Positions 46,822 through 61,336 are shown, counted from the first letter of the stretch. The stretch: DNA of 64,000 nucleotides from Halopseudomonas litoralis (GCF_900105005.1 NZ_LT629748.1:2852001-2916000); one strand, 5' to 3'. Program-made: numbers and translations. The notes: generated from the letters alone by a model not told the origin.

Positions 46822-46925
46822 TGGTGGGTATTAGCCCACTTCAGAACCGTGTGCGGCCAGGGACGGCCGTACACGAGCGCCATGGATGGCTGGGTGCGCG
46901 TTCTCAAGTGGGCTAATACCCGCCA
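46822..46925. repeat. Structured hairpin element R, inverted copy of element L
   Basis: Outer stem TGGTGGGTATTAGCCCACTT (46822-46841) pairs with AAGTGGGCTAATACCCGCCA (46906-46925), 20 bp with one G-U. The core (46841-46903) is the reverse complement of 46476-46538 at 59 of 63 positions. Hairpin CGTGTGCGGCC / GGCCGTACACG encloses AGGGAC (46859-46864), and GCCATGGATGGC is the second. The outer stem differs wholly from element L, yet pairs as well. Confidence 0.8.
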
Positions 46926-46963
46926 GGACCCTACACCGCACCAGCAATAGCTCCAACACGAAC

Positions 46964-48754
46964 TCAGAACTGCTCGGCAGTCATCCGCATCAAGGCATCA
47001 GCACCCGCTTCCAGCGCCTCGACATGTGCCTGAGCACGCGGCAGCAGACGTTTGAAGTAGAACTCCTGGGTGGCCAGCTTGGCCTGATAGAAAGATGCTT
47101 CGGAGCTGCCTGCGTCCAGTTTCTGCTGGGCGACCACCGCCATCTTCAACCAGAAGAAGGCGTGGATGACATAACCGGAGAACATCAGGAAGTCCGTGGC
47201 TGCGGCGCCGACTTCTTCCTTGTTCTGCATGGATTTGACCGCGACCTTCTGGGTCAGCTCGCCCCATTGGGCATTCAAGGCCGTGAGCTTGTTGAAGTAC
47301 CCGCCCAGCTGCGCATGACCTTCATTGGCCTGGCAGAACAGATGTACTTCCTTGGAGAAGGCCCGCAGCAGTTTGCCCTGACTCATCAGCACCTTGCGAC
47401 CGAGCAGGTCCAGCGCCTGAATGCCATTGGTACCTTCATAGATAGGAGCGATGCGGCAGTCACGAACCTGCTGCTCCTGACCCCACTCGCGAATGTAGCC
47501 GTGACCACCGAACACCTGCATACCCAGCAGAGTGACTTCCAGACCGGTATCGGTCATGAACGCCTTGCAGATGGGCGTCAGGAATGCCAGCTGATCTTCG
47601 GCGTTGGCGCGAACCGCTTCGTCGTTTGAGTAATGTGCATTGTCCAGCAGCTGAGCGGTGTAATAGGCGAGCGCGCGGTTGCCTTCGTTGAAGGCTTTCA
47701 TGGTCAGCAGCATGCGGCGGACATCGGGATGCACGATGATCGGGTCAGCTGGCTTCTCCGGTTCGGCCGGACCCGACAACGCGCGCATCTGCAGGCGGTC
47801 CTTGGCGTAGGCAACGGCGTTCTGGTAGGACACCTCGCCATGGCACAGGCCCTGCATACCGGTACCCAGGCGGGCGCCGTTCATCATGGTGAACATGCAG
47901 GCCAGACCCTTGTTGACCTCACCGATCAGAAAGCCGGTGGCGCCGTCGAAGTTCATCACGCAGGTGGCCGAGGCCTTGATGCCCATCTTGTGTTCGATGG
48001 AGCCGCAGACTACGCCATTGCGCTCGCCCTTCTCGCCGTTGGCGTCGGGCAGGAACTTGGGCACGATGAACAGCGAGATGCCCTTGGTACCGGCGGGCGC
48101 GTCGGGCAGTTTGGCCAGCACCAGGTGGACGATGTTCTCGGCCAGGTCGTGCTCGCCGGAAGAGATGAAGATCTTGGTGCCGGTCACCGCATAGCTGCCA
48201 TCAGCCTGGGGCGCGGCGCGGGTCTTGATCAGGCCCAGATCGGTGCCGCAGTGGGGCTCGGTCAGGCACATGGTGCCGGTCCAATGGCCTGGTACCAGTT
48301 TGTTCAGGTACAACTCTTTCTGTTCCTGAGTACCATGGGCGCGGATCGCCGAGGCGCAGCCGTGGGTCAGACCGGGATACATGTTCCACGCGTAGTTGGC
48401 CGAAGCAGTCATTTCATTGACCACCAGACCCAAGGATGAAGGCAGACCCTGCCCGCCGAACTCGACCGGGCCGCTCATGGCCGCCCAGCCGTTGTCAACA
48501 TACTGCTGGTAGGCTTCCTTGAACCCCTTGGGCGTGGTGACTACGCCATTGTCGAAGTGACAGCCTTCTTCGTCACCGGTGCGATTCAGTGGAGCCAATA
48601 CTTCGCCGGCAAATTTGGCGCTTTCCTCAAGGACGGCATCTACCAGGTCAGATGTCGCATCGGTCAGACCATGGGTTTGGTAACCGGCAGCGAAATCAAA
48701 TACTTCATCCATGACAAAGCGCATATCGCGCAGCGGGGCTGTGTAACTCGGCAT
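46964..48754 (-). CDS. Acyl-CoA dehydrogenase (FadE-like, 596 aa)
   Basis: Paralogue of the 44506-46290 product, with the same order of motifs: MPSYTAPLRDMRFVMDEVF, TMCLTEPHCGTDLGLIKTRAA, KIFISSGEHDLAENI, KMGIKASATCVMNFDGA, FGGHGYIREWGQEQQVRD and IYEGTNGIQALDLLGRK. It catalyses FAD-dependent formation of the trans-2 double bond in acyl-CoA; ETF is the electron acceptor. ATG 48754 is chosen; the in-frame upstream ATG 48850 lies beyond a palindromic operator-like sequence and adds non-conserved residues. It is separated from its paralogue by 673 bp of repeats. Confidence 0.92.
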   Translation of the reverse strand: MPSYTAPLRDMRFVMDEVFDFAAGYQTHGLTDATSDLVDAVLEESAKFAGEVLAPLNRTGDEEGCHFDNGVVTTPKGFKEAYQQYVDNGWAAMSGPVEFGGQGLPSSLGLVVNEMTASANYAWNMYPGLTHGCASAIRAHGTQEQKELYLNKLVPGHWTGTMCLTEPHCGTDLGLIKTRAAPQADGSYAVTGTKIFISSGEHDLAENIVHLVLAKLPDAPAGTKGISLFIVPKFLPDANGEKGERNGVVCGSIEHKMGIKASATCVMNFDGATGFLIGEVNKGLACMFTMMNGARLGTGMQGLCHGEVSYQNAVAYAKDRLQMRALSGPAEPEKPADPIIVHPDVRRMLLTMKAFNEGNRALAYYTAQLLDNAHYSNDEAVRANAEDQLAFLTPICKAFMTDTGLEVTLLGMQVFGGHGYIREWGQEQQVRDCRIAPIYEGTNGIQALDLLGRKVLMSQGKLLRAFSKEVHLFCQANEGHAQLGGYFNKLTALNAQWGELTQKVAVKSMQNKEEVGAAATDFLMFSGYVIHAFFWLKMAVVAQQKLDAGSSEASFYQAKLATQEFYFKRLLPRAQAHVEALEAGADALMRMTAEQF

Positions 48755-48817
48755 CGGTGTCTCCAGTGAAGGTGCAGCGCGTGGCTGATCAATATTCATA
48801 CGATTGTTTGACATTAA

Positions 48818-50359
<1,542 letters not shown>

Positions 50360-50499
50360 TATCTGCCCAGCCACTTATACCTAAAACGCATAAGAAAGGC
50401 ATTTTCAGGTCTTGGACAGACTAAGCGCCAACCTTTAGGGTAGCCGCTCTGTCTGGTTCCAGTTGCGGAACCCATACCTCACACGAGATTCAGGTGCCG

Positions 50500-52290
50500 A
50501 TGAACTGGGATACCCTGGCCATGCTTGGCGTGGCCGCCCTGCTAGGCTGGGTCATGTATGCCTTTGTGCGCGAGAAATTCAGCCCCGATGTAGTGGTGGG
50601 TATTGCTGTTGCCATTCTGCTTGCCACGACACTGCTGACCCCGGCGGAGGTGCTTGGCGTGTTGTCCAACAGCGCCCCGATCACCATCGCCTGCATGTTT
50701 GTCCTTTCCGCGGCGCTGGAGCGCACTGGCTGTGTCGATAAACTCGGCAGTCTGCTCGCCCGCATCGGTGGCACCAGCCCGACGCGCATGCTGTTCGCCT
50801 TGCTGGTCACCGCCATGCTGCTGTCCACCTTCATCAATAATACCCCGGTCGTTGCCATCCTGACCCCGGTGGCGGTAACCCTCGCCGCCAGGGTCGGCAG
50901 CAAGGCATCGAAGATGTTGATCCCGCTGTCCTATGCCACCATCCTCGGCGGCACCATGACCATGATCGGCACCTCGACCAATATCCTGGTCGACGGCGTT
51001 GCACGTCAGCAAGGGCTGGCCCCCTTCGGCATGTTCGAGATCACTCTGGCGGGCGCTATCTTCTCCGTCATCGGCCTGGCTTTCATCATGCTGCTCGGCA
51101 ATCGTCTGCTGCCCGACCGTGACAGCCTGTCCGATCGCCTGCGTCCGACCCGCAGCCGCACCTTCATGACCGAACTTCTGGTGCCCCACGGCTCCCCGGT
51201 CATCAATCAGACCATCGCCGATGCGCAGCTCAACGGCGACAGCGGTATCCAGGTACTGAAACTGTTCCGTGGCGACGACGAGCTGAGCACCCCGCTCAAC
51301 ACCACCACCCTGAACGCCGGCGACCGGCTAATATTGCACGCCAATGTGCGCGACTTCGTTGAGCTGCGGCAGAACGGGGTGCTCGAGTTCAACCGGGACC
51401 AGAGCTTCGAAACCATCTCCACCCGTGACGTGGTTCTTGCCGAGGCGGTAGTGGCACGCAGTTCGCGCTACATCAACCGCCCCATGCGTGATCTCAACCT
51501 CACCGCGCGCTACGGCATTCATGTGCTGGCCGTGCACCGTCAGGATGAGCATATTCAAGATAACCTGGACGACTTCGAACTGCAGTTCGGCGATGTGATG
51601 CTGGTGGAAGGCTCGCCGACACTGATCCGCAAGTTCGCTGACAATGGTGACCTGATCAGCCTGAACACCGTACAGGAGCGCGCTTACCGTCGTAACAAGG
51701 CACCAATTGCCATCGCAGCTGTGCTGGGGGTGATGGTTCTGGCAGCGCTGGGCATCATGCCGATCGAAGGCCTGGCAATCATTGCCGCCGCCCTGGTGGT
51801 CGCCACTGGCTGCCTCGAAATCGAGGACGCCTACAAGGCCATCGACTGGAAGATCCTGGCGCTGATATTCGGCATGCTGGCGATCAGTATTGCCATGAAC
51901 AAGGTGGGGCTAGTGGACAGCATAGTCGGTCAGGTGATGACCCTGTCACCGCTGCTCGGCCCGCTGTTCATGCTGTCCTTCATCTACCTGCTGACCTCGA
52001 TTCTTACCGAGATCATCAGTAACAACGCAGTGGGGGTCCTGCTGACGCCCATTGCCATCGGCGTGGCCCATCAGTTGGGCGCCGATCCCCGCCCCTTCGT
52101 GGTGGCCGTGATGTTTGCCGCCAGCGTCAGCTTTGCCACCCCGATCGGCTACCAGACCAACACTTTCGTCTACAGCGCCGGCGGCTATCGGTTCATGGAC
52201 TTCGTGCGGATCGGCATGCCGTTAAACCTGATCATGTGGGCTGCGGCAACACTCATCATCCCGCTGATCTGGCCGCTGTTTCCGGCGTGA
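50500..52290 (+). CDS. SLC13/DASS-type permease with RCK_C (TrkA-C) domains
   Basis: 596 residues. An N-terminal bundle of about six helices contains [16 protein letters not shown] and [17 protein letters not shown], the two helix-hairpin signatures of the DASS family. Two soluble TrkA-C-like domains follow in the middle (about residues 230-310 and 320-390), then more helices with [16 protein letters not shown] and [35 protein letters not shown]. This architecture is seen in uncharacterised bacterial anion (sulfate or dicarboxylate) permeases. ATG 50500 is preferred to GTG 50494. A strong symmetric hairpin follows the stop. Confidence 0.88.
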   Translation: MNWDTLAMLGVAALLGWVMYAFVREKFSPDVVVGIAVAILLATTLLTPAEVLGVLSNSAPITIACMFVLSAALERTGCVDKLGSLLARIGGTSPTRMLFALLVTAMLLSTFINNTPVVAILTPVAVTLAARVGSKASKMLIPLSYATILGGTMTMIGTSTNILVDGVARQQGLAPFGMFEITLAGAIFSVIGLAFIMLLGNRLLPDRDSLSDRLRPTRSRTFMTELLVPHGSPVINQTIADAQLNGDSGIQVLKLFRGDDELSTPLNTTTLNAGDRLILHANVRDFVELRQNGVLEFNRDQSFETISTRDVVLAEAVVARSSRYINRPMRDLNLTARYGIHVLAVHRQDEHIQDNLDDFELQFGDVMLVEGSPTLIRKFADNGDLISLNTVQERAYRRNKAPIAIAAVLGVMVLAALGIMPIEGLAIIAAALVVATGCLEIEDAYKAIDWKILALIFGMLAISIAMNKVGLVDSIVGQVMTLSPLLGPLFMLSFIYLLTSILTEIISNNAVGVLLTPIAIGVAHQLGADPRPFVVAVMFAASVSFATPIGYQTNTFVYSAGGYRFMDFVRIGMPLNLIMWAAATLIIPLIWPLFPA

Positions 52291-52297
52291 GGTGCGA

Positions 52298-52329
52298 ACA
52301 ACAAAGGCGGCCGAGGCCGCCTTTGTTGT
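52298..52329. terminator. Bidirectional terminator between SLC13 permease and metY
   Basis: ACAACAAAGGCGGCC-GA-GGCCGCCTTTGTTGT (52298-52329), a perfect 15-bp stem between converging genes; its own A/T flanks provide short U-runs in both directions. Confidence 0.85.
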
Positions 52330-52341
52330 GTTCAGCAATAC

Positions 52342-53616
52342 TTACTTCGATGCTTCCAGCGCCTGCTCCAGATCGGCGAGAATATCGTCGATATGCTCGA
52401 TACCAATCGACAGCCGTATCAGATCCCGCGGTACGCCAGCCTTTTCCAATTCTTCATCATCCAGCTGACGATGCGTGGTCGAGGCCGGGTGACACGCCAG
52501 GGACTTGGCATCACCGATATTCACCAGCCGCAGCACCAGATCCAGCGCATCGATGAAACGCGCGCCAGCTTCTTGACCACCCTTGATACCGAAGGACAGA
52601 ATCGCCGCCGGCGTACCGCCCATGTAGCGCTGGGCCAGTTCGTATTCGGGGTTATCCTTCAAGCCCGCAAACTTCACCCAGGCCACCTGCGGATGCTGCT
52701 GCAGGTACTCGGCGACCTTCTGCGCGTTCTCGCAATGACGCTCCATGCGCAGGCTCAGGGTTTCCAGCCCCTGCAGGATCAGGAAAGTATTGAACGGCGA
52801 CAGCGCCGCGCCCATGTTGCGCAGCGGCACTACTCGACAACGACCGATAAAGGCCGCCGGGCCGAAAGCCTCGGTGTAGACCACGCCGTGGTAGGACGGG
52901 TCAGGCGTATTCAGCAGCGGGAAGCGATCCTTGTTATCCGCCCAGGGAAACTTGCCGGAATCCACCACCATGCCGCCCAGGCTATTGCCGTGGCCGCCGA
53001 TATACTTGGTCAGCGCATGCACGACGATATCCGCGCCGTGCTCGAAGGGCCGGCACAGCACCGGTGTGGCCACTGTGTTATCAACGATCAGCGGCACGCC
53101 ATGGCGATGCGCTGCATCGGCCAGTGCCTGCAGGTCGACAATGTTACCCGCCGGATTGCCAATCGACTCGCAGAACACCGCCTTGGTGTTCTCATCGATC
53201 AGCGCTTCCATGGCAGCAATATCATTATGCGGCGCGAAACGCACCTCGATCCCCTGGCGCGGTAGCGTATGAGCGAACAGATTGTAGGTACCGCCATACA
53301 GCTTGGCGGTGGAAACAATATTGTCGCCCACCTCGGCAAGGGTCTGTATCGCATAGGTGATCGCCGCCATACCGGAAGCTACCGCCAATGCAGCTACCCC
53401 ACCCTCCAGTGCCGCCACTCGCTCTTCCAACACCGCATTGGTCGGGTTGGTAATCCGCGTGTAGATGTTGCCAGGTACCTTCAGGTCGAACAGATCAGCA
53501 CCGTGCTGCGTGCTGTCAAACGCGTAGGAGGTAGTCTGGTAGATCGGCACCGCGACCGACTTGGTGGTCGGGTCGGGGCTGTAGCCAGCATGTATTGCCA
53601 GGGTTTCGAGCTTCAT
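52342..53616 (-). CDS. metY: O-acetylhomoserine sulfhydrylase (MetY)
   Basis: A 424-residue PLP enzyme of the Cys/Met metabolism family. It opens [31 protein letters not shown], characteristic of MetY. Y52 and R54 in [10 protein letters not shown] contact the cofactor phosphate of the neighbouring subunit, and Lys204 in [11 protein letters not shown] forms the Schiff base. It makes homocysteine from O-acetylhomoserine and sulfide; the C-terminal HPASTTHRQ is conserved. MetZ (sulfhydrylase using O-succinylhomoserine) is the alternative, but the size and N-terminus favour MetY. It converges on the SLC13 gene and begins 29 bp after the hemE stop. Confidence 0.93.
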   Translation of the reverse strand: MKLETLAIHAGYSPDPTTKSVAVPIYQTTSYAFDSTQHGADLFDLKVPGNIYTRITNPTNAVLEERVAALEGGVAALAVASGMAAITYAIQTLAEVGDNIVSTAKLYGGTYNLFAHTLPRQGIEVRFAPHNDIAAMEALIDENTKAVFCESIGNPAGNIVDLQALADAAHRHGVPLIVDNTVATPVLCRPFEHGADIVVHALTKYIGGHGNSLGGMVVDSGKFPWADNKDRFPLLNTPDPSYHGVVYTEAFGPAAFIGRCRVVPLRNMGAALSPFNTFLILQGLETLSLRMERHCENAQKVAEYLQQHPQVAWVKFAGLKDNPEYELAQRYMGGTPAAILSFGIKGGQEAGARFIDALDLVLRLVNIGDAKSLACHPASTTHRQLDDEELEKAGVPRDLIRLSIGIEHIDDILADLEQALEASK

Positions 53617-53645
53617 TATTGTTCTCCCTTGTGAAAAGTCCGTTG

Positions 53646-54734
53646 TCAGCCCTGGGCGACAACTGCATTCGGATCATGATATTTGGCCGAAAACTCATGC
53701 ACCGCCTCAATGAACACACCAGCATGGACCGGGTCCACTTCCGGGGTGATGCCGTGGCCGAGGTTGAACACGTGGCCAGCGCCCTTCCCGTAGCTGGCCA
53801 GGATACGCTCCACTTCGTTGCGGATGGCTTGCGGATTGGCATACAGCACAGTCGGATCCATATTGCCCTGCAGCGCCACCTTGGAGCCAACCCGCGAACG
53901 GGCCACACCGATGTCCATGGTCCAGTCCAGACCGACACCGTCAGCGCCGCAATCAGCAATGCTTTCCAGCCACAGACCACCGTTCTTGGTAAACACGATC
54001 ACCGGCACGCGACGGCCATCATGCTCGCGAATCAGGCCGCTGATGATCTTGCGCATGTAGGCCAGGGAAAACTGCTGATAAGCGTCGGCAGACAGGTTGC
54101 CGCCCCAGGTATCGAAGATCTGCACCGCCTGGGCGCCGGATTTGATCTGCTCGTTCAGATAGGAAGTAACCGACTGGGCCAGCTTATCCAGCAGCAGATG
54201 CACCGCTTCGGGCTGGTCATACATCATTGCCTTGATCTTCCGGAAGTCCTTGGAAGAGCCGCCTTCAACCATGTAGGTCGCCAGGGTCCAGGGGCTACCT
54301 GAGAAACCGATCAGCGGCACTCGGCCATTCAACTCGCGGCGAATGGTGCTGACCGCATCCATGACGTAACCCAGATCCTTGCGCGCATCGGGAATCGGCA
54401 GGGCTTCGATATCCGCCAGGGTATCGATGCGCTTGCGGAATTTCGGACCTTCACCGGTCTCGAAATGCAGACCCAGGCCCATGGCATCGGGAATGGTGAG
54501 AATGTCGGAAAACAGAATGGCCGCATCCAGCGGGTAACGCTCCAGAGGCTGCAGCGTTACTTCACAGGCCATTTCCGGATTCATGCACAGACCCATGAAA
54601 TCACCGGCGCGGGCGCGGGAGGCGCGGTACTCGGGCAGATAACGGCCAGCCTGGCGCATCATCCACACCGGGGTTACGTCGACAGGCTGACGCATCAGCG
54701 CACGCAGAAAACGGTCATTCTTCAATTCAGACAT
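53646..54734 (-). CDS. hemE: Uroporphyrinogen III decarboxylase HemE
   Basis: A 362-residue enzyme that removes four acetate carboxyls from uroporphyrinogen III to give coproporphyrinogen III in heme biosynthesis. [16 protein letters not shown] near residue 20 is the signature with the key arginine. Asp in [12 protein letters not shown] near residue 72 is the catalytic region, and [16 protein letters not shown] follows near residue 145. It lies upstream of metY in the same orientation, 30 bp apart. In P. aeruginosa hemE also follows gltD; here a 640-bp repeat-rich gap separates them. Confidence 0.97.
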   Translation of the reverse strand: MSELKNDRFLRALMRQPVDVTPVWMMRQAGRYLPEYRASRARAGDFMGLCMNPEMACEVTLQPLERYPLDAAILFSDILTIPDAMGLGLHFETGEGPKFRKRIDTLADIEALPIPDARKDLGYVMDAVSTIRRELNGRVPLIGFSGSPWTLATYMVEGGSSKDFRKIKAMMYDQPEAVHLLLDKLAQSVTSYLNEQIKSGAQAVQIFDTWGGNLSADAYQQFSLAYMRKIISGLIREHDGRRVPVIVFTKNGGLWLESIADCGADGVGLDWTMDIGVARSRVGSKVALQGNMDPTVLYANPQAIRNEVERILASYGKGAGHVFNLGHGITPEVDPVHAGVFIEAVHEFSAKYHDPNAVVAQG

Positions 54735-54866
54735 GAAATCGGCATCCAGTTACGTAAATGGAGTCCATTGTAACCGTTATCGCAAGGAAGATAAGGGGCG
54801 GTGCGGCAAAGGGGCGCGGCGGGCTCGTTGTTACTGGCATGTTGATGTGCCTAGTGTGCAAGGACT

Positions 54867-54971
54867 GCGGTTACCGGTCGGGCCAGCTCGACACGCTGCA
54901 AGTACGTCCCTGTAAGCTCGCGGTTGTCATCCCTGACAACCGACGGTCGAGCTAACCCGACCGGTAACCGC
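54867..54971. repeat. Structured hairpin element (three-way-junction family)
   Basis: Outer arms 54867-54892 and 54946-54971 are inverted repeats of 26 bp (GCGGTTACCGGTCGGG at the outer end on both sides; a few mismatches inward). Inside are GGTTGTC-ATCCCT-GACAACC (54922-54941) and a weaker TAC-GTCCCT-GTA hairpin (54903-54914). Loops at 54906-54911 and 54929-54934 carry RTCCCT. It occupies the hemE-gltD gap (54735-55374), which has no gene. Confidence 0.8.
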
Positions 54972-54994
54972 TGCCGTCATCTCCGTGCGAGACC

Positions 54995-55122
54995 GGGACG
55001 CAGAGCGTCCCCGCAGGCATTCCCACGCTGGAGCATGGGAACGATCAAGTAAGGAGCCAGCACTCGATTTTGATGGTTCCCATGCTCTGCGTGGGAACCT
55101 CGCTGTGGACGCTCCAGCGTCC
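54995..55122. repeat. Dispersed multi-hairpin repeat, copy A
   Basis: Four consecutive hairpins: GGACGC-AGA-GCGTCC at the left, a TTCCCA...TGGGAA unit with GCTggAGC inside, GGTTCCCA...TGGGAACC with GC/GC inside, and GGACGCT-CC-AGCGTCC at the right end. A diverged copy is at 61661-61796, and a fragment (GCGGCGGGATTAAGACGCAG) recurs at 55141-55160. Confidence 0.7.
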
Positions 55123-55195
55123 GGCCTGGCCGGTATGCACGGCGGCGGGATTAAGACGCAGAGTATTCCATCAGCAACTCAGCAGCTCACAGGGT

Positions 55196-55298
55196 TGATG
55201 GTCTGGCCTGGCTTCGCAGACCGTTTGATGCCAGGGATGGCATCAACGAGCCCCCAGGGATGGGTTCACGGCGTGTCTGCGAAGCCAGGCCAGACCAT
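55196..55298. repeat. Structured hairpin element (three-way-junction family), perfect 25-bp arms
   Basis: Arms 55196-55220 and 55274-55298 are perfect 25-bp inverted repeats (outer GATGGTCTGGCC, inner CTTCGCAGAC). Inside are GATGCC-AGGGAT-GGCATC (55226-55243) and CCC-AGGGAT-GGG (55252-55263). Loops at 55232-55237 and 55255-55260 are identical AGGGAT. Ends 76 bp before the gltD stop codon, so it could also influence gltD transcript ends. Confidence 0.85.
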
Positions 55299-55374
55299 CG
55301 ACCCAGGCACCAACACGCCCAAACAACGCCAACGCAAACGCAAACCGCCAGCAGACATCACCCTAAAATCGACA

Positions 55375-56805
<1,431 letters not shown>

Positions 56806-56856
56806 TTACTGCAGCGCCGGGTCGTTCGCTCGTCGCTGCTTGATATCCATTGCCAT

Positions 56857-56880
56857 CGGCGGGCCTGATCGCGCCCGCCG
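56857..56880. terminator. Hairpin between gltB and gltD
   Basis: CGGCGGGC (56857-56864), 8-base loop, GCCCGCCG (56873-56880): perfect 8-bp GC stem, no U-run, in the 94-bp gltB-gltD gap. It may set the subunit ratio or protect the gltB mRNA end. Confidence 0.45.
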
Positions 56881-56887
56881 CTGCGAG

Positions 56888-59800
56888 TTATTGCGGGTTG
56901 GCCAAGGTGGTCCGCAGCAATGCCCGCAGGCTTGCTGCCTTCGGCTTGACCAGCCAGAACCGGCGGATGTGGTTGTCCAGATCCTCGAGCACCTCGGCAC
57001 CCCAGGCGCTGCCGGTTTCGGCAACGTACTCGGTCAACACCTGGGTCAGGTGGCTGCGGTAGGCTTCCATCGCTTCGCCGCTGATGCGTTGCAGCTCCAC
57101 CAGCTCATGGTTGAGCTTGTCGAAGAAGCTGTTGTCCTGATCCAGCACGTAGGCAAAGCCGCCGGTCATCCCCGCGCCGAAGTTGTAACCGGTCTTGCCG
57201 AGCACACAGACCATGCCGCCGGTCATGTACTCACAGCAGTGATCACCCGCCCCTTCGACGACCGCGTGACAACCCGAGTTGCGAACGGCGAAGCGCTCCC
57301 CAGCGGTACCAGCAGCGAATAGCTTGCCGCCAGTGGCACCGTACAAGCAGGTATTACCGATGATCGCGCTCCGCTCGGAGCGGAAAGCGCTGCCCCCAGG
57401 CGGTACTATCACCAGCTTGCCGCCGGTCATGCCCTTGCCAACGTAGTCGTTGGCATCTCCCTGCAGATACATATGCAGACCACCGGCATTCCACACGCCG
57501 AAGCTCTGGCCTGCGGTACCGCTGAAACGGAAGGTGATCGGTGCGCCACTCATGCCCTGGTTGCCATGGACCCGGGCAATCTCGCCGGACACCCGCGCAC
57601 CAATGGAGCGGTCACAGTTGGTCAGGCTCAGCTCATAGTCGCCGCCGGTAGCCCCTTCAATAGCGGCACGCGCCATGTCCACCATGCGTTCGGCGGTCTG
57701 TCCCTTGTCGAAGGGGGCGTTACCCGGTAGCTGACAATACTGCGGCTTGTCCGCCGGCACCGCATCACTGAACAGCAACGGACGCAGATCCAGCCCCTGC
57801 TGTTTGCTGGTGGCGCCCGGCAGGACTTCCAGCAGGTCGGTACGGCCGATCAGATCCTTGAGCTCCCGCACGCCGAGTTTCGCCATCCACTCACGCGTTT
57901 CGGTGGCAACGTAGGTGAAGAAATTCATCACCATCTGTACCGTACCGATGTAGTGGTTGTCGCGCAGGTTCTTGTTCTGCGTGGCGATGCCGGTGGCGCA
58001 GTTGTTCAAGTGACAGATACGCAGGTACTTACAGCCCAGGGCAATCATCGGCGCGGTACCGAAGCCGAAACTCTCGGCGCCGAGAATCGCCGCCTTGATC
58101 ACATCCAGACCGGTTTTCAGGCCACCGTCGGTCTGCACCCGCACCTTGCCGCGCAGATCATTGCCGCGCAGGGTCTGGTGCGCTTCGGACAGGCCCAGTT
58201 CCCAAGGCGAACCGGCATATTTGATGGAGGTCAGTGGTGATGCACCGGTGCCGCCGTCGTAACCGGAAATAGTGATCAGATCGGCGTAGGCCTTGGCCAC
58301 ACCGGCGGCGATGGTGCCTACGCCCGGCTCGGCGACCAGCTTGACCGAGACCAGCGCCTGGGGATTGACCTGCTTGAGGTCGAAAATCAGCTGCGCCAGA
58401 TCCTCGATCGAATAGATATCGTGGTGCGGCGGCGGCGAGATCAGGGTCACGCCGGGGACCGCATAACGCAGCCGGGCGATCAGCTCGTTGACCTTGCCGC
58501 CGGGCAGTTGCCCGCCTTCACCAGGCTTGGCGCCCTGGGCCAGCTTGATCTGCAGCACTTCGGCACTGACCAGATATTCCGGCGTCACGCCGAAACGGCC
58601 AGAGGCGATCTGCTTGATCTTCGAAGTACGGATACTGCCGTAGCGCGCCGGGTCCTCACCACCCTCACCCGAGTTGGAGCGCGCACCGAGCCGATTCATC
58701 GCCTCGGCAATGGCCTCATGGGCTTCGGGCGACAGCGCGCCGAGAGAGATACCCGCGGAATCGAAGCGCTTGAACAAGGATTCCAGTGGCTCGACCTCGG
58801 CCAGCGAGATCGGCGTCTGGTCATCCCGCAGGCGCAGCAGATCACGCAGGGTCGATACCGGCCGCTGGTTCACCAGCGCGGCGTATTCCAGGTACTTGTC
58901 ATAGCTGTCGCCCTGCACTGCATCCTGCAACGCGCGAACGATATCGGGGTTGTAGGCATGGTACTCGCCGCCGAACACGAACTTGAGCAGCCCGCCCTGC
59001 TGAATGGTCTTGCGCGGATTCCAGGCCTCGCTTGCCAGCAGCGCCTGTTCGACCTGCAGGTCAGCGAAACGCGCGCCCTGAATGCGACTGGGTACGCCCT
59101 TGAAGCACAGGTCGACGATCTCATCGGCCAGACCGACCGCTTCGAATAGCTGCGCGCCACGGTAGGAGGCGACGGTGGAAATCCCCATCTTCGAGAGAAT
59201 TTTCAGCAAGCCCTTGGAAATGCCCTTGCGGTAACTCTTGAAGACCTCATACAGATCGCCGATCACCTCGCCGGTACGAATCAGGTCGGCCAGCACCTCA
59301 TAGGCCAGGTAGGGATAGACCGCCGAGGCACCGAAGCCGATCAGCACCGCGAAATGATGCGGATCGCGGGCGGTGGCGGTATCCACCAGGATATTGCAGT
59401 CGCAACGCAGACCGACGGCGATCAGATGATGGTGCACCGCGCCGACCGCCAGGGCCGCATGCACTGGCAGCTTGCCCTGTTCAATAGCCCGGTCGCTCAG
59501 CACCAGCAATGTCTTGCCCGCCCGTACCGCGGCCTCGGCCTGCTCGGTGATGGCGGCCACCGCGGCATCCAACGGCACATCGGTAGCCACGTTGAGATTG
59601 ATGACCTGATGGGCGAACCCCGGACGCTCAAGGTTCATCAGGGTGCGCCATTTCGCGGGGGAGACTATCGGGCTGCTGAGAATGGCGCGGTTGGCGTGAT
59701 CCGGGGTCTCTTCGAAGACGTTGCGCTCGGCGCCCAGGCAGGTTTCCAACGACATGACGATGGCTTCGCGCAACGGGTCAATCGCCGGGTTGGTGACCTG

Positions 59801-61336
59801 GGCGAACTGTTGGCGGAAGTAATCGTAGACCGTACGCACTCGACTGGACAGCACGGCCATGGGCGTGTCGTCGCCCATGGAACCGACCGCCTCCTGGCCG
59901 TTTTCACCCAGGGGGCGCAATACCTGATCGCGTTCCTCGAAAGTGACCTGGAACATCTTCATGTACTGCTGCAGGGCTTCGGATGCGAGGAATTCGTCAC
60001 GGTGGTCCCGGTCGTCCAGCGTGCCCTGGATGCGCAAAGCATGCTGCTTGAGCCACTTGCGATACGGGTGCCGGGACTTCAGCCGGCCTTCTACTTCATC
60101 GGTGTGCAGGACTTCACCGGTGCGGGTGTCCACAGCGAGGATCTGACCGGGGCCGACCCGACCCTTGCTGACCACGTCTTGCGGGCGGTAACCCCAGACG
60201 CCGACTTCCGACGCCAGAGTAATGTAGCCGTTGGCAGTGATGACATAGCGCGCCGGCCGCAGCCCATTGCGGTCAAGCAGGCAGACAGCGTAGCGGCCTT
60301 CGGTCAGCACGATACCGGCCGGGCCATCCCAGGCTTCCATGTGCATGGAGTTGTATTCATAGAAGGAGCGCAGGTCTGCATCCATGGTTTCCATGTTCTG
60401 CCAGGCCGGCGGCACTACCATGCGCACCGCCCGGAACAGATCCATGCCACCGGCCAGCAGCAGCTCCAGCATGTTGTCCATGCTGGATGAATCCGAACCG
60501 GTGACGTTCACCAGCGGCGCCAGGCTGTTCAGGTCGGGCAACAGCTCGTTGACGAACTTGTTGCGCCGGGCATGGGCCCAGTTGCGGTTGGCGGTGATGG
60601 TGTTGATCTCGCCGTTGTGCGCCAGCAGGCGGAACGGCTGGGCCAGCGGCCAGCGCGGCAGCGTATTGGTCGAGAAGCGTTGATGGAATACGCTGATCGC
60701 GGTCTCCATACGGGGGTCGCCGAGTTCGGGGAAGAATTTATCCAAGTCGGCGGGCATCATCAGGCCCTTGTAGGAGATCACCTTGGGCGACAGGCTGCAG
60801 ACATAGAAGTCCGGATCGTCCTGCAGGGCGATTTCCACCCGGCGGCGGACATAGAACAGTTTGATCGCAAACTGCTGCTCGTCCAGCCCCTCGCCGGAGA
60901 TGAACAGCTGCTCGATATTCGGCTGGCAGCTCAGCGCCAGCGGGCCGAGAACGCTGCTCTCCACTGGCACCGCGCGCCAGCCGATCGGCAGCAGCTGCTG
61001 ATCGGCCAATGCGCTGGCAAATGCCTGATGAGCGCGCTGTTGCGCCTGTTCGCTGGCGCCAGTAAAGACCATTCCCACGGCGTACTGCTGCGGCAGATCC
61101 ACCGTCAGCTCATCCTGCGCTACGGCACGCATGAAACGGTCAGGCATCTGGATCAGCAGGCCGCAGCCGTCACCGGTCTTGCCGTCGGCATTGATGCCGC
61201 CGCGATGGGTCATGCAGGTCAGCGCCTCGATGGCGGTTTCCAGCAAATGATGACTGGCCTGCCCTTGCATATGGGCAATCAAACCGAAGCCACAGTTATC
61301 CCTGAACTGATCAGGCTGATACAGACCTGCTTTCAT
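56888..61336 (-). CDS. gltB: Glutamate synthase large subunit GltB
   Basis: 1482 residues from ATG 61336. The N-terminal class II glutamine amidotransferase has the catalytic Cys15 in [11 protein letters not shown] after a short propeptide, with [19 protein letters not shown] following. A central domain, then the FMN-binding synthase domain with [12 protein letters not shown] (C-x5-C-x4-C, the 3Fe-4S cluster) and ATGIATQ, and the C-terminal GXGXG-rich beta-helix ([21 protein letters not shown]). It channels ammonia from glutamine to 2-oxoglutarate. ATG 61336 ([14 protein letters not shown]) is the usual start; the frame reaches 61372, but those 12 residues are not conserved. Confidence 0.97.
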   Translation of the reverse strand: MKAGLYQPDQFRDNCGFGLIAHMQGQASHHLLETAIEALTCMTHRGGINADGKTGDGCGLLIQMPDRFMRAVAQDELTVDLPQQYAVGMVFTGASEQAQQRAHQAFASALADQQLLPIGWRAVPVESSVLGPLALSCQPNIEQLFISGEGLDEQQFAIKLFYVRRRVEIALQDDPDFYVCSLSPKVISYKGLMMPADLDKFFPELGDPRMETAISVFHQRFSTNTLPRWPLAQPFRLLAHNGEINTITANRNWAHARRNKFVNELLPDLNSLAPLVNVTGSDSSSMDNMLELLLAGGMDLFRAVRMVVPPAWQNMETMDADLRSFYEYNSMHMEAWDGPAGIVLTEGRYAVCLLDRNGLRPARYVITANGYITLASEVGVWGYRPQDVVSKGRVGPGQILAVDTRTGEVLHTDEVEGRLKSRHPYRKWLKQHALRIQGTLDDRDHRDEFLASEALQQYMKMFQVTFEERDQVLRPLGENGQEAVGSMGDDTPMAVLSSRVRTVYDYFRQQFAQVTNPAIDPLREAIVMSLETCLGAERNVFEETPDHANRAILSSPIVSPAKWRTLMNLERPGFAHQVINLNVATDVPLDAAVAAITEQAEAAVRAGKTLLVLSDRAIEQGKLPVHAALAVGAVHHHLIAVGLRCDCNILVDTATARDPHHFAVLIGFGASAVYPYLAYEVLADLIRTGEVIGDLYEVFKSYRKGISKGLLKILSKMGISTVASYRGAQLFEAVGLADEIVDLCFKGVPSRIQGARFADLQVEQALLASEAWNPRKTIQQGGLLKFVFGGEYHAYNPDIVRALQDAVQGDSYDKYLEYAALVNQRPVSTLRDLLRLRDDQTPISLAEVEPLESLFKRFDSAGISLGALSPEAHEAIAEAMNRLGARSNSGEGGEDPARYGSIRTSKIKQIASGRFGVTPEYLVSAEVLQIKLAQGAKPGEGGQLPGGKVNELIARLRYAVPGVTLISPPPHHDIYSIEDLAQLIFDLKQVNPQALVSVKLVAEPGVGTIAAGVAKAYADLITISGYDGGTGASPLTSIKYAGSPWELGLSEAHQTLRGNDLRGKVRVQTDGGLKTGLDVIKAAILGAESFGFGTAPMIALGCKYLRICHLNNCATGIATQNKNLRDNHYIGTVQMVMNFFTYVATETREWMAKLGVRELKDLIGRTDLLEVLPGATSKQQGLDLRPLLFSDAVPADKPQYCQLPGNAPFDKGQTAERMVDMARAAIEGATGGDYELSLTNCDRSIGARVSGEIARVHGNQGMSGAPITFRFSGTAGQSFGVWNAGGLHMYLQGDANDYVGKGMTGGKLVIVPPGGSAFRSERSAIIGNTCLYGATGGKLFAAGTAGERFAVRNSGCHAVVEGAGDHCCEYMTGGMVCVLGKTGYNFGAGMTGGFAYVLDQDNSFFDKLNHELVELQRISGEAMEAYRSHLTQVLTEYVAETGSAWGAEVLEDLDNHIRRFWLVKPKAASLRALLRTTLANPQ

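Noticed and set aside
54867..55298. Clustered palindromic repeats considered as a CRISPR array
   Set aside because: Units differ in sequence, spacing is irregular, and there are no cas genes in the window.
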